Below are positions 44,401 through 52,918 of a stretch of DNA of 64,000 nucleotides, piece after piece. How positions within the stretch are numbered: the stretch's first letter is position 1; each line of letters begins with the position of its first letter. Origin of the DNA: an uncultured Arthrobacter sp. GTDB lineage: Bacteria > Actinomycetota > Actinomycetes > Actinomycetales > Micrococcaceae. A program made the position numbers and the translations under genes. The notes beneath the pieces were generated by a model. The model had not been told where the DNA came from and made no database searches. It saw only the letters and a list, made by a program, of their open reading frames with translations. The DNA lies in the NCBI RefSeq assembly GCF_947493765.1, contig NZ_CANLSZ010000002.1, positions 248,001 to 312,000 on the forward strand. Direction: 5' to 3'.

Positions 44401-44834
44401 CCCCGCTCATGCCCGAGCTCTCGGACATCGACAGGGTCGGGTCCGATCTCTGGTCCACCGGGATCACTCCGGACGACCACCCCATGCGCCACGCCAGGAG
44501 CAGGCTGATCCGCCGTGGCGCCCTGACGGCACTGGAGCTGAGGACGACGGAGTCCGGTCGGAGGATCGAGGTGGCGGGAGTCGTCACGCACCGGCAGAGG
44601 CCGGCAACCGCGAGCGGTATCACCTTCATGAATCTCGAGGACGAGACGGGACTGGTGAACATCATCTGCTCGGTGGGCGTCTGGCAGCGCCACCGCCGGG
44701 TGGCGCGCGAGGCCGGCAGCGTGATCGTCCGCGGCATCCTCGAACGCTCCGACGAGGGGATCGTGAACGTGGTGGCGGACCGCATCGAGGCCCTGCAGCT
44801 GAAGGCCACCAGCAAGTCACGCGACTTCCGCTGA
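41418..44834 (+). CDS. dnaE2: error-prone DNA polymerase III alpha subunit DnaE2
   Basis: This 1138-residue family C polymerase is the catalytic part of the SOS mutasome. It starts MGWNNPPIPWSEFERNLSAT, as DnaE2 proteins do. An N-terminal PHP domain (YAELHVHSNFSFLDGAS, LALTDHDGLYG) is followed by the polymerase core with FLIVHDLVQYARRHGILCQG, GSAANSAVCYLLEIT and the acidic DIDVDFDSDRREEV, then the C-terminal OB fold (VVTHRQRPATASGITFMNLE). No tau-binding tail is evident. Its start has GGAGGACC. It ends at a terminator shared with tRNA-Leu. Confidence 0.95.
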   Translation: MGWNNPPIPWSEFERNLSATRPGAPPVGADGGDSPAWSRKRLPYTAPAALPAPEGPVVPYAELHVHSNFSFLDGASSPEHLAEEAHRLGLTGLALTDHDGLYGAVRFAEATEKYAGFSTMYGTELSLGLSRPQNGEADPQGKHLLVLARGAAGYHRLSTAITEAQLDAGAEKGKPCYDLERLAGHAGGQWMILTGCRKGSVRSALATGVTEAETELRRLVDLFGRESVAVELIDQGNPLDTAHNAALATLAGRLQLPTVATNNVHYATPDQHRLASALAAVRARRSLDQMDGWLPAAGSAHLRSGAEMLRRFRDYPGAVERTVDLAAELSFTLRSVTPGLPNIELPEGHTQMSYLRQLVWQGADRLYGGRADVRERIERELEVIEDKNFPGYFLIVHDLVQYARRHGILCQGRGSAANSAVCYLLEITAVDSIKYRLPFERFLSSLRDEEPDIDVDFDSDRREEVIQYVYRKYGRFNAAQVANVITYRPKFAVRDMAKALGHSPGQQDAWSRQIERWGGLVSSSDHDIPESVVTLAQEVLKFPRHLGIHSGGMVLTDRPVGEVCPIEHGRMEGRTVLQWDKDDCAWMGLVKFDLLGLGILAAIQYNFDLVERHFGETWELHTIPKEEQGVYDMLCFADSIGVFQVESRAQMGMLPRLQPRQFYDLVIEVALVRPGPIQGGAVHPYVKRKMGEEEVRYIHPELKPVLERTLGVPLFQEQLMQMAMVVGGCTGADADLLRRAMGSKRGEERIDSLKATLYEGMASKGITGETADAIYSKIYAFANFGFAESHSISFALLVYVSAWLRLHYPGAFLASLLRAQPMGFYSPQTLVADARRHGAVVLRPDILLSGVHADLEPLEGYHPPSDPSRRTTGMDCCTENEQAPVGPFDPDTPFDSTPHRRDGNHAVRLGLASVESLGMKLAERIVAEREREGPYEDLPDLARRTGVNAGQLEALAAAGAFDSMGLTRREALWHAGPASTERADQIKGTAVYIQPPLMPELSDIDRVGSDLWSTGITPDDHPMRHARSRLIRRGALTALELRTTESGRRIEVAGVVTHRQRPATASGITFMNLEDETGLVNIICSVGVWQRHRRVAREAGSVIVRGILERSDEGIVNVVADRIEALQLKATSKSRDFR

Positions 44835-44852
44835 CCCGCGCCCCGACGACGA

Positions 44853-44877
44853 AGGGCCCCCGACCGGCGGGAGCCCT
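44853..44877. terminator. bidirectional terminator between dnaE2 and tRNA-Leu
   Basis: AGGGCCCCCG (44853-44862) pairs with CGGGAGCCCT (44868-44877) with one mismatch. It lies between convergent dnaE2 and tRNA-Leu. Confidence 0.6.
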
Positions 44878-44893
44878 CCACTGTGATGCACTG

Positions 44894-44976
44894 TGCGCGA
44901 GGGGGGATTTGAACCCCCACACCCTTTCGGATACTGGCACCTGAAGCCAGCGCGTCTGCCGTTCCGCCACTCGCGC
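44894..44976 (-). tRNA. tRNA-Leu (anticodon CAG)
   Basis: This is an 83-nt class II tRNA on the minus strand. The acceptor stem is GCGCGAG/CTCGCGC, the anticodon loop TTCAGGT contains CAG, and a long variable arm lies between anticodon and T-arm (GGGGG-TTCAAAT-CCCCC). CCA is not encoded. Confidence 0.95.
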
Positions 44977-45187
44977 AGTCTGAGTTTCCAACTCCTGCAC
45001 GCCAGGGCGCAGATGTTGTGAACAGCAGAAACGAGCATAGCGGAGAGCTGCGGCATTCACCTAAACACCCCCGGACATGGCCGGTCGTACCATGGATCCA
45101 CGCACCGGGAGCTGCCCGGCCCGGTGATCGTTAGGACAAAGTGATCCTCGGGGAGCCCACCTGGAGCCCTTTCAGGAGGGCTCCCAG

Positions 45188-45193
45188 TAGTAT
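45188..45193 (+). promoter_or_regulatory. -10 element (TAGTAT) upstream of fhaA
   Basis: TAGTAT would start a transcript about 100 nt before fhaA. The -35 is weak. It is the best promoter candidate in the 320-bp stretch between tRNA-Leu and fhaA, which holds no gene. Confidence 0.35.
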
Positions 45194-45298
45194 CGGATGG
45201 AACACGCCCGGCTGGACCCTGCCATCAGGCAGCACCGGGCACGATGCCGCGGCACCCCGCCGTCGGACCGGCGCAGCGACAGCAGAAGGAGGCACGCG

Positions 45299-46036
45299 AT
45301 GGGCATTCTCGACAACGTGGAACGCGGACTCGAAAAGCTCGTCCGCGGCGCCTTCGCAAGTGGCTCGCACTCCCAGGTCCAGCCCCTGGAGATCGCCAGT
45401 GCCCTCCGGAAGGAGCTCGACAACCGCTCCCTGGTCCTCTCGCAGGGTCGTACCCTCGCACCGAACGTCTTCGCCGCGCGACTGTCGGACTCCGACTTCG
45501 ACCTCGCCCAGCAGTGGGGTTCCCCCCTCGCCGAGGAACTCTGCGACGTGGTCATCGCCCACGTGAACAGCCAGCAGTACAGCCTGCAGGGGCCCGTGCG
45601 TGTCTCCTTCGAGCACGACCCCGATCTTCGGGCGGGTGTCTTCGAGATCGACTCCTCCATCGAGAAGGCGGGCGCGGAGCGTCGCCCCGCAGGGCCCGCT
45701 GCTCCCGCGACGCCCCGGCACGAGCCGGTGCGGTACCAGCCGGTCCTCGAGCTCGACGGGCGGCGGTACTCCATCACCTCCGGCTCGGTGGTGCTGGGCC
45801 GCTCGTCCGAGGCGGACATCCTCGTCGACGACACCGGGGTGTCGCGGCGGCACCTGGAGATCCGTTCGGAGGACGGGCGCGTCTACGCCGTCGACCTCGG
45901 GTCCACCAACGGCAGCTACGTCAACGGCCAGCGCGTGGCGGGCCGCACGGAGCTCACCGACGGTTCGGCCATCTCCCTGGGGCGGTCGCGCCTGATGTTC
46001 CGCATCCTCCCCGCGCAGGGCGGCGGACACCGATGA
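45299..46036 (+). CDS. fhaA: FhaA-type protein: DUF3662 plus FHA domain
   Basis: This 245-residue protein has an N-terminal DUF3662 domain (MGILDNVERGLEKLVRGAFA, VQPLEIASALRKELDNRSLV) and a C-terminal FHA phosphothreonine-binding domain (about 160-240: VVLGRSSEADILVDDTGVS, RRHLEIRSEDG, DLGSTNGSYVNG). In mycobacteria FhaA binds phosphorylated partners of the cell-wall machinery. The ATG has AGAAGGAGG upstream. It is the first gene of a tightly overlapping operon through pknB. Confidence 0.93.
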   Translation: MGILDNVERGLEKLVRGAFASGSHSQVQPLEIASALRKELDNRSLVLSQGRTLAPNVFAARLSDSDFDLAQQWGSPLAEELCDVVIAHVNSQQYSLQGPVRVSFEHDPDLRAGVFEIDSSIEKAGAERRPAGPAAPATPRHEPVRYQPVLELDGRRYSITSGSVVLGRSSEADILVDDTGVSRRHLEIRSEDGRVYAVDLGSTNGSYVNGQRVAGRTELTDGSAISLGRSRLMFRILPAQGGGHR

Positions 46037-46521
46037 CCGATGCCGGTGAACTCACCGTCACCCTGCTGCGCTTCGGATTCCTGATCCTGCTCTGGATCCT
46101 CGTCCTCAGCACCGTGGGTGCCCTGCGCCGCGACCTCGTGGTGGGCCGCCGGAACAAGGTGGGTACGCCCACGGCACGGGAGATCCGCAGGAACCCGGAC
46201 CTCGTGGACCAGGCACCCCCGGCACGCACGACGGCGCGGCAGCTGGTCGTCACCGAGGGCCCCCTCACCGGGACGGTCCTGGAACTCGCCTCCAGTCCCA
46301 TCCTGCTCGGCCGGGCCCAGGAGTCGTCGCTCGTCCTCGAGGACGACTACGCCTCCGGTCGGCACGCGCGCCTGTTCCCGCAGGGCAGCCGCTGGTTCGT
46401 CGAGGATCTCGGCTCCACGAACGGCACGTACCTGGCCGGTCAGCAATTGACGCGAGCCCTGCCCGTCGAGCCGGGGGTCCCGATCCGGATCGGCAAGACG
46501 GTCATCGAATTGAGGCCGTGA
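46033..46521 (+). CDS. fhaB: FHA-domain membrane protein (FhaB/FipA type)
   Basis: This 162-residue protein begins with one membrane helix (LTVTLLRFGFLILLWILVLS), then a linker with a TPTAREIRRNP-like segment and a C-terminal FHA domain (PILLGRAQESSLVLEDDYAS, GRHARLFPQGS, VEDLGSTNGTYLAGQQ). It binds phosphothreonine, likely produced by the PknB encoded downstream. It overlaps fhaA and pstP by 4 bp each. Confidence 0.93.
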   Translation: MTDAGELTVTLLRFGFLILLWILVLSTVGALRRDLVVGRRNKVGTPTAREIRRNPDLVDQAPPARTTARQLVVTEGPLTGTVLELASSPILLGRAQESSLVLEDDYASGRHARLFPQGSRWFVEDLGSTNGTYLAGQQLTRALPVEPGVPIRIGKTVIELRP

Positions 46522-48212
46522 GCATGCGGCTCGCCCTGCGGTTCGCCGCCCGGTCCGACGTGGGCATGGTGCGTGCGAAGAACGACGACTCCGCCTACGC
46601 CGGCCGCTATCTCGCCGTCGTGGCCGACGGCATGGGAGGCCATGCCGGCGGGAACGTCGCCTCGGCGTCGACGGTGCTGGACCTGATCCACCTCGACCAC
46701 GACGGACACGGCGGCGAGGCGGGAACGCATCTCGCGGACGAGATCCAGACCGCCAACTCGCTGCTCTCCGAACTGGTCGGCACCAGTCCGCAACTGGCGG
46801 GGATGGGCACCACCGTCACGGCCCTGCTCCTCGAGGACAGCACGCTCCAGCTGGCCCACATCGGGGACTCACGCGCCTATCGCCTCAAGGACGGCGTCTT
46901 CGAGCAGATCACCACGGACCACACCTTCGTGCAGCGGCTCATCGACGAGGGCCGCATCACGCCCGAGGACGCGGAGGTCCACCCGCACAAGAACGTCCTC
47001 ATGCGGGTCCTGGGCGACGTCGATGCCAGCCCCGAGCTCGATCTGGACCACTTCGACGCGGCGCCGGGAGAACGCTGGCTGCTGTGCTCCGACGGGCTCA
47101 ACGCCGTCCTCCCCGACCGCGTCGTCGAGCAGACCATGCGCGAGGCCGAGGACATCCGCGAGGCCGTCGACGCCCTCGTGGACATGACGCTCGCGGGCGG
47201 CTCGCCCGACAACATCACCGTCGCCGTGATCGAGGTGGTCGATGCGGACGACGACGGCGGCCCGCCCGCCGTGCTGCCTCCGGCCCGGGAAGCGGCCGGC
47301 GAGCGCGACGACGCAGCGGAGCGCCCCGCCGAAACGGGGGACACCGCCGGGACGGGGGACACCGATGGGACGGGGAACACCGCCGGGACGGGGAACACCG
47401 CCGGGACGGACCCGGCGGAGACCGCCTCCACGGATGTCGAGCACAAGGGGGACCTGCCCGGCACGGCCATCCGCGCCGACGTGATCCGCGAGGATCTGCT
47501 GACCAGGCCCCATGTCCTCGTGGGCTCGGCGGCCCTGGCCACGGAGACGGGCCAGATCCCCATCGTGACGCAGCGGACCACGGAGCGGCGCGCGGCGAAG
47601 ATGCTGATGCGCCAGTCGGACGAGGATCTGGCCGAGGACCTCGAGGACGAACCCCCCGTCCGGAAGCGGCGCTGGCTCGTGCCCGCCTTCCTCTCCCTGC
47701 TCACCCTGATCCTGGTGGCCGTCCTGGGCTTCGGCTACACCTGGACGCAGACGCGCTACTACATCGCCGACGCCGACAATCGCGTCGCGATCTTCACGGG
47801 GGTGCCCCAGAGGGTGGGCCCCATCGATCTGAGTGATCTGTACCGGACCACCGACATCCCGGTCTCCAATCTGCCCGAGTACCAGCGTTCCCAGGTGCGG
47901 AACACCCTGCCGGCGGCGAGCCTGCAGGAGGCCGAACGGATCGTGGGCGATCTGCGCAGTGAGTTGCGCGCCGTCTCCTGCGACCCGGTCACGCCGGGCA
48001 CCGCATCCGCGAGCCCGCGCACCGGCAGTGCGGCTCCGACCGCCGGCAGCACGGCACGTCCCGGTCCCTCCGGGTCGGCCGGTCCGTCGGCCTCCGCGAT
48101 GCCGAACCGGTCGGCCTCCGCCTCGCTGGCGCCGTCGGCGTCCGTGCAGGCCGGTACCGCCTCCGGGTCCGGTTCCCCGACCGTGGACTGTGGAGGTACC
48201 GGCGATGAGTGA
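46518..48212 (+). CDS. pstP: PP2C-family Ser/Thr protein phosphatase PstP
   Basis: This 564-residue phosphatase removes phosphate from Ser/Thr kinase substrates. The PP2C domain (about 5-240) has AARSDVGMVRAKNDDSAYA, VVADGMGGHAGGNVAS, IGDSRAYRLKDG and LLCSDGLNA, with the metal-binding aspartates. A linker contains a hexapeptide repeat GTGNTA (18-bp DNA repeat). One membrane helix follows (about 385-408, LVPAFLSLLTLILVAVLGFG), and the extracellular tail is Ser/Pro/Ala-rich. The start is GTG at 46518 or ATG at 46524. It lies between fhaB and rodA, overlapping both. Confidence 0.95.
   Translation: MSMRLALRFAARSDVGMVRAKNDDSAYAGRYLAVVADGMGGHAGGNVASASTVLDLIHLDHDGHGGEAGTHLADEIQTANSLLSELVGTSPQLAGMGTTVTALLLEDSTLQLAHIGDSRAYRLKDGVFEQITTDHTFVQRLIDEGRITPEDAEVHPHKNVLMRVLGDVDASPELDLDHFDAAPGERWLLCSDGLNAVLPDRVVEQTMREAEDIREAVDALVDMTLAGGSPDNITVAVIEVVDADDDGGPPAVLPPAREAAGERDDAAERPAETGDTAGTGDTDGTGNTAGTGNTAGTDPAETASTDVEHKGDLPGTAIRADVIREDLLTRPHVLVGSAALATETGQIPIVTQRTTERRAAKMLMRQSDEDLAEDLEDEPPVRKRRWLVPAFLSLLTLILVAVLGFGYTWTQTRYYIADADNRVAIFTGVPQRVGPIDLSDLYRTTDIPVSNLPEYQRSQVRNTLPAASLQEAERIVGDLRSELRAVSCDPVTPGTASASPRTGSAAPTAGSTARPGPSGSAGPSASAMPNRSASASLAPSASVQAGTASGSGSPTVDCGGTGDE
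47334..47405 (+). repeat. four 18-bp tandem repeats in the pstP linker
   Basis: Four copies of ACGGGGRACACCGMYGGG run in frame and encode variants of the hexapeptide TGNTAG. They lie in the linker between the PP2C domain and the membrane helix, so copy number changes would only alter linker length. Confidence 0.8.
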
Positions 48213-49635
48213 TGTCCTGACAGCGCCCCGCTCACGGCGCAACATCGAGCTCGTCCTGCTCCTGCTCGCCCTCGTGGTGGGCATCGGGGCGAACTTCCTG
48301 GCCAATCTCGGGCGCAACGAGCCCCTCGGCGACTACTTCTGGTCCCAGGCCCTGACACTCGGGCTCATGGGCCTGTTCCTCCACATCGTGCTCCGGTTCC
48401 GGGCGAAGTATGCCGATCCCGTGATACTTCCCATCGTGATCGCCCTGAACGGGATCGGCCTGGCCATGATCCATCGCCTCGATCTCTCGGCACTCTCGGT
48501 GAATCCCGAGTTCACCCCCGTCGCGCCGCAACAGGTCATGTGGACCGCGGTGGCGATCGGGGCGGCAGCGGTCCTGCTGCTCGTGTTCAAGGATCACCGG
48601 ATCCTCCGGCGCTTCACCTACACCTCGCTCATCGTCAGCGCCGTGCTGCTCCTGCTGCCCCTCATGCCCCCACCCCTCGGCCTGGAGATCAACGGGGCGC
48701 GGATCTGGATCTCGGTCGGTTTCGGCACGTTCCAGCCGGGTGAGATCGCGAAGATCACCCTCGCCATCTTCTTCGCCGGCTATCTGTCGACCAACCGCGA
48801 TCTGATCCTGCTGGCCGGCAAGAAGATCGGCCCCCTCCAGCTGCCGCGCTTCCGTGATCTGGCCCCGATGGCCGCGGCCTGGGTGGTCAGTATCGGCGTG
48901 CTGATCTTCCAGCGCGACCTGGGGTCGTCGATCCTCTTCTTCGGTCTCTTCATGGTCATGATCTACGTGGCGACGAGCAGGGTCAGCTGGGTCCTCATCG
49001 GCCTGGCGATGATCGCCGGCGGGGTGTTCGTCGCCCTCGAGCTGTTCAGCCACGTGGCCCTGCGCTTCGACTCGTGGATCAACGCCTTCGACCCCGACGT
49101 CTACAACAGGGCTCCCGGCGGGAGCGGTCAGGTGGTGCAGGGCCTGTTCGGACTCGCCGACGGCGGGCTCCTGGGCACGGGGCTCGGCGGGGGCCGGCCC
49201 GATCTCGTGACCTATGCGAACAGCGACATGATCATCGCCGCGCTCGGAGAGGAACTCGGGCTCATCGGCGTCGTCGCGATCGTGATGCTCTACGTCATCC
49301 TCGTCTCCCGCGGCATCAGGGCCGCTCTCGGGACCAAGGACGGCTTCGGCAAGCTGCTGGCGTGCGGTCTCTCCTTCACCATCGCCCTCCAGTGTTTCGT
49401 GGTGATCGGCGGCATCACCCGGCTCATCCCGCTGACGGGGCTCACCACGCCGTTCATGTCGGCCGGCGGGTCGTCGCTGCTCGCCAACTGGCTGATCGTG
49501 GCCCTGCTGCTGCTCATCTCCGAGACCGCGCGGCGACCGGTCACCAGCACGCCCATGAAGAACTCGTTCCCGGAGCCGGTCGGCGTCACGGGGAAGATCG
49601 GCAGAACCAGGGCAGCCAGGGAGGGAACCCGATGA
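48205..49635 (+). CDS. rodA: SEDS peptidoglycan polymerase RodA/FtsW family
   Basis: This 476-residue SEDS protein has about ten membrane helices and polymerises lipid II for cell elongation. Family motifs include NGARIWISVGFGTFQPGEIA, FFAGYLSTNRDLI, RDLGSSILFFGLFMVMIYVA and GLTTPFMSAGGSSLLANWL. Its position next to pbpA makes the RodA role more likely than FtsW. It overlaps pstP by 8 bp and pbpA by 4 bp. Confidence 0.94.
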   Translation: MSDVLTAPRSRRNIELVLLLLALVVGIGANFLANLGRNEPLGDYFWSQALTLGLMGLFLHIVLRFRAKYADPVILPIVIALNGIGLAMIHRLDLSALSVNPEFTPVAPQQVMWTAVAIGAAAVLLLVFKDHRILRRFTYTSLIVSAVLLLLPLMPPPLGLEINGARIWISVGFGTFQPGEIAKITLAIFFAGYLSTNRDLILLAGKKIGPLQLPRFRDLAPMAAAWVVSIGVLIFQRDLGSSILFFGLFMVMIYVATSRVSWVLIGLAMIAGGVFVALELFSHVALRFDSWINAFDPDVYNRAPGGSGQVVQGLFGLADGGLLGTGLGGGRPDLVTYANSDMIIAALGEELGLIGVVAIVMLYVILVSRGIRAALGTKDGFGKLLACGLSFTIALQCFVVIGGITRLIPLTGLTTPFMSAGGSSLLANWLIVALLLLISETARRPVTSTPMKNSFPEPVGVTGKIGRTRAAREGTR

Positions 49636-51074
49636 ATCAGGCCATCCGCGGGGCCTGGGTGGTCGCCGTCACCATGTTCGCCCTCGTCCTGGGTTCCCTG
49701 ACCTACGTGCAGTTCTTCCAGGCGGCCGAGCTGACGGCCAACCCCTGGAACAACCGCCAGCTCTATCAGGACTTCGACCGGCAGCGGGGGGCGATCCTGG
49801 TCGACGGGCGGGCCGTGGCCCAGTCCGTGCCGTCCGACGACCAGTTCAACTACCAGCGCGTCTACGGGGAACCCGAGCGGTACGCGCACCTCACGGGTTT
49901 CTATTCCCTCTCGATCGGGTCCACGCAGCTCGAGGACGCGGAATCGGAGATCCTCGCCGGCACCAGCAGCTCGCTCTTCTACGACCGTGTGGTGAGCCTG
50001 TTCTCCGGAGCCGAACCGGGAGGCGCCTCCGTGGAACTGACCATCGACCCCCAGCTCCAGCAGCTCGCGTCGGACCTGATCCCGGAGGGCCAGCGGGGCT
50101 CCATCGTGGTGCTGGAACCGTCCACCGGGCGGATCCTCGCGATGGTGTCCAAGCCGACCTACGACCCGAATCTGCTGGCGGGGCACGACACCTCGATCGT
50201 CGCCGAGAATCTGGCAGCGCTCACGGAACAGCCGGGCCTGTCCGTCTACACCAACCCGGCCACGGAGTCGCTCATCGCACCGGGATCCGTCTTCAAGCTC
50301 ATCGACGCGGCGGCGGCGCTCGAGTCCGGGGAGTACGACGCCGAGTCGGAGATCCCCAACCCGCCGGCGCTCGAGTTCCCCGGGATCGAGTACACCCTGC
50401 CGAACTTCGTCTCCGGCGGGTGTGCGAGCCGGGCGACGGCGGATCTCGAGTTCGCCCTGGAGCAGTCCTGCAACACGGCGTTCGCGCAGATCGCCCTGGA
50501 CCTGGGCGAGGAGGCCCTCCGCAAGCAGGCGGAGCGGTTCGGTTTCGGCGAGGAGCTGTCCATCCCCACCAGGGTCCTGGCCAGTATCTTCCCGACGGAC
50601 CTGACGGACCCCGAGCTGGCCCAGTCGGCGGTCGGCCAGTTCGACACGCGCGTCACCCCCCTGCAGATGGCCATGGTCGCCGCTGCCATCGCCAACGACG
50701 GCGAGCAGATGAAGCCGCAGCTCGTCTCCTCCATCAGGGCCGCCGACCTCGAACTGATCGACTCCCCGCAGCCGGAGACGCTGCGGCAGTCGGTGAGCCG
50801 GGAGACGGCTGACCAGCTGACGGAGTGGATGGTCAACGTGGTGGACAACGGCACCGCGGCGGGAGCCCAGGTGGCGGGCGTGAAGGTGGCCGGCAAGACA
50901 GGGACCGCCGAGGTCACCGACAGCGGGGACAACGCCTGGTTCACCGGCTTCGCCCCCGCGGACGACCCGCAGGTGGCCATCTCGATCGTGATGGAGAACG
51001 TGGACATCCCCACCGGTCAGCAATTGACCTCACCCAGTGCCAAGCGACTCATAGAGGCGGTGTTGAACAGATGA
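49632..51074 (+). CDS. pbpA: penicillin-binding protein, PbpA type (class B)
   Basis: This 480-residue transpeptidase has one N-terminal membrane anchor (GAWVVAVTMFALVLGSLTYV) and a dimerisation domain (RQRGAILVDGRAVAQSV). In the transpeptidase domain the active site is APGSVFKL (SxxK), the second motif LEQSCNTAF (SCN) and the third VAGKTGTAE (KTG). It cross-links peptidoglycan together with the adjacent RodA. In mycobacteria PbpA is phosphorylated by PknB. It overlaps pknB by 4 bp. Confidence 0.95.
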   Translation: MNQAIRGAWVVAVTMFALVLGSLTYVQFFQAAELTANPWNNRQLYQDFDRQRGAILVDGRAVAQSVPSDDQFNYQRVYGEPERYAHLTGFYSLSIGSTQLEDAESEILAGTSSSLFYDRVVSLFSGAEPGGASVELTIDPQLQQLASDLIPEGQRGSIVVLEPSTGRILAMVSKPTYDPNLLAGHDTSIVAENLAALTEQPGLSVYTNPATESLIAPGSVFKLIDAAAALESGEYDAESEIPNPPALEFPGIEYTLPNFVSGGCASRATADLEFALEQSCNTAFAQIALDLGEEALRKQAERFGFGEELSIPTRVLASIFPTDLTDPELAQSAVGQFDTRVTPLQMAMVAAAIANDGEQMKPQLVSSIRAADLELIDSPQPETLRQSVSRETADQLTEWMVNVVDNGTAAGAQVAGVKVAGKTGTAEVTDSGDNAWFTGFAPADDPQVAISIVMENVDIPTGQQLTSPSAKRLIEAVLNR

Positions 51075-52855
51075 GGCCAACGTCAGGAATCACCCTGGGC
51101 GGCAGATTCGAACTGACCGACCGCATCGCCATCGGTGGCATGGGGGAGGTCTGGAAGGCCCGGGACCGGATCCTCGGGCGCGTGGTCGCGATCAAGATCC
51201 TCAAGGAGGAGTACTCGGGCGACCCGGCGTTCCTCAACCGCTTCCGGGCGGAAGCACGTCACACCGCCCTGCTCAACCATGAGGGAATCGCGAATGTCTT
51301 CGACTACGGCGAGGAGGGCGGTTCCGCCTACCTCGTCATGGAACTCGTCCCGGGGCAGCCGCTCTCCGCCGTGATCGAGAAGGAGCAGGTCCTCTCACCG
51401 GACCGCACCCTGTCCATCGTGGGGCAGACCGCCACGGCCCTCGCCGTCGCCCACCGCCAGGGCCTCGTCCACCGCGACGTCAAGCCCGGCAATATCCTCG
51501 TCATGCCGGACGGCCGGGTGAAGATCACCGACTTCGGGATCGCGCGGCTCGCCGATCAGGTGCCGCTGACCGCCACCGGCCAGGTCATGGGCACCGCCCA
51601 GTACCTCGCTCCGGAGCAGGCCACCGGCCAGCCGGCCACGGGCTCCTCCGACATCTACGCACTCGGCGTGATCGGCTACGAACTGCTGGCCGGCCGGCGC
51701 CCCTTCTCCGGCGAATCACAGATCGCCATCGCACTCGCGCAGGTCAACGACGCACCACCTCCCCTGCCGCAGTCCATCCCGCATCCGGTGCGGGCACTCA
51801 TCGGCTCGATGCTGGCCAAGAACCCGGCCGACAGGCCCGCCGACTCGGAGGCCCTGGCTCGGGCGGTCGATGCCATCCGTTCCGGCGACATCCGGGCTGC
51901 GGAGGCCGCCGTCCCCGGGATGCTCGCCTTCTCCCGCGGCGCCGACACGCCCACGGCAGCGGTACAGCGCCAGGACACCCAGGCGACAACCGCCATCTCC
52001 TCCCCGTCGACGTCGGCCCTGCCCACCGTGGCCGCTCCCACGACCGCCGGGATCGCGGCGTCGCGGGACTGGTCGCAGGACGACGTCGAGGGCCCCGACG
52101 GTGCGCAGGCGTACGACCACGAGGCGAACCGGCGCAGCCCGTGGCTGATACCGCTGATCGTGCTGCTCCTGCTCGCCCTCGGCGCGATCGCGTTCCTGAT
52201 GCTCCAGCCCCTGCTCGTGGGCGACGATGCGGCGGACGTGCCTCCGGCCCCGACCTCGGCGGCACCCACGACGCCGTCACCGGAGCCCAGCGAGGAAGCG
52301 GAGATCGTCATCACCACGGGCGACTACCTGGGGAGGCCGGTGGCCGAGGTGACGGACGAGCTCGCCGAGCTCGGCTTCAGGGTGACGACGGAGACGGATC
52401 CACCCTCCGATACCCGGGAGGGCCTCGTGACCGGCATCGACCCGGTCGGCAGCCTCACCCGGGGCGACACCATCACGCTCAGTGTCTCCAGCGGCCCGGA
52501 GGAGGTCACGGTACCGGCGGGCCTGCAGGGAAGGACCTCCGCCGAGGTGGACCGCATCCTCGTGGATCTGGGACTCGTGCCGGTGAACGAGGGGACCGAG
52601 GAGTCCCAGCAGCCCGCGGGCACGGTCGTCAGAACCGCACCCGGAGCCGGTGCGGTGGTCGCCACGGGGACGAACGTCAACTACGTCGTCTCCTCCGGTC
52701 CTCCCGCACCTGCGCCGCCCGTCGAGCCTGTACCGAGCGAAGAACCGCCGCCCGAGGAGCCGACGACGAGCCCGGAGCCCACCACGAGTCCGGAGCCCAC
52801 CTCGAGCCCCGCAGCAGCGGCCGACCCGACACCCGCTCCCACCTCGACCCCCTGA
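51071..52855 (+). CDS. pknB: Ser/Thr protein kinase PknB with PASTA domains
   Basis: This 594-residue receptor kinase has an N-terminal Hanks-type domain (GGMGEVWKARD glycine loop, VVAIKILKEEY lysine, HRDVKPGNIL catalytic loop, ITDFGIARLA, GTAQYLAPEQ). A membrane helix sits at about 357-380 (WLIPLIVLLLLALGAIAFLM). Outside there are two PASTA repeats (about 413-480 and 480-548) and a Pro/Thr/Ser-rich tail with PTTSPEPTSSP. It senses muropeptides or lipid II and phosphorylates cell-wall proteins, including FHA partners. It is the only kinase in this operon. Confidence 0.94.
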   Translation: MRPTSGITLGGRFELTDRIAIGGMGEVWKARDRILGRVVAIKILKEEYSGDPAFLNRFRAEARHTALLNHEGIANVFDYGEEGGSAYLVMELVPGQPLSAVIEKEQVLSPDRTLSIVGQTATALAVAHRQGLVHRDVKPGNILVMPDGRVKITDFGIARLADQVPLTATGQVMGTAQYLAPEQATGQPATGSSDIYALGVIGYELLAGRRPFSGESQIAIALAQVNDAPPPLPQSIPHPVRALIGSMLAKNPADRPADSEALARAVDAIRSGDIRAAEAAVPGMLAFSRGADTPTAAVQRQDTQATTAISSPSTSALPTVAAPTTAGIAASRDWSQDDVEGPDGAQAYDHEANRRSPWLIPLIVLLLLALGAIAFLMLQPLLVGDDAADVPPAPTSAAPTTPSPEPSEEAEIVITTGDYLGRPVAEVTDELAELGFRVTTETDPPSDTREGLVTGIDPVGSLTRGDTITLSVSSGPEEVTVPAGLQGRTSAEVDRILVDLGLVPVNEGTEESQQPAGTVVRTAPGAGAVVATGTNVNYVVSSGPPAPAPPVEPVPSEEPPPEEPTTSPEPTTSPEPTSSPAAAADPTPAPTSTP

Positions 52856-52857
52856 AC

Positions 52858-52878
52858 CGGCGGCTCCACGGGCCGCCG
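52858..52878. terminator. hairpin between pknB and pabA
   Basis: CGGCGGC (52858-52864) pairs with GCCGCCG (52872-52878) around a 7-nt loop, immediately after the pknB stop and before the convergent pabA. Confidence 0.45.
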
Positions 52879-52918
52879 TCGGAAGCCCTGCACGGTCGAA
52901 GGGCGTGCTGCGCCGGCG

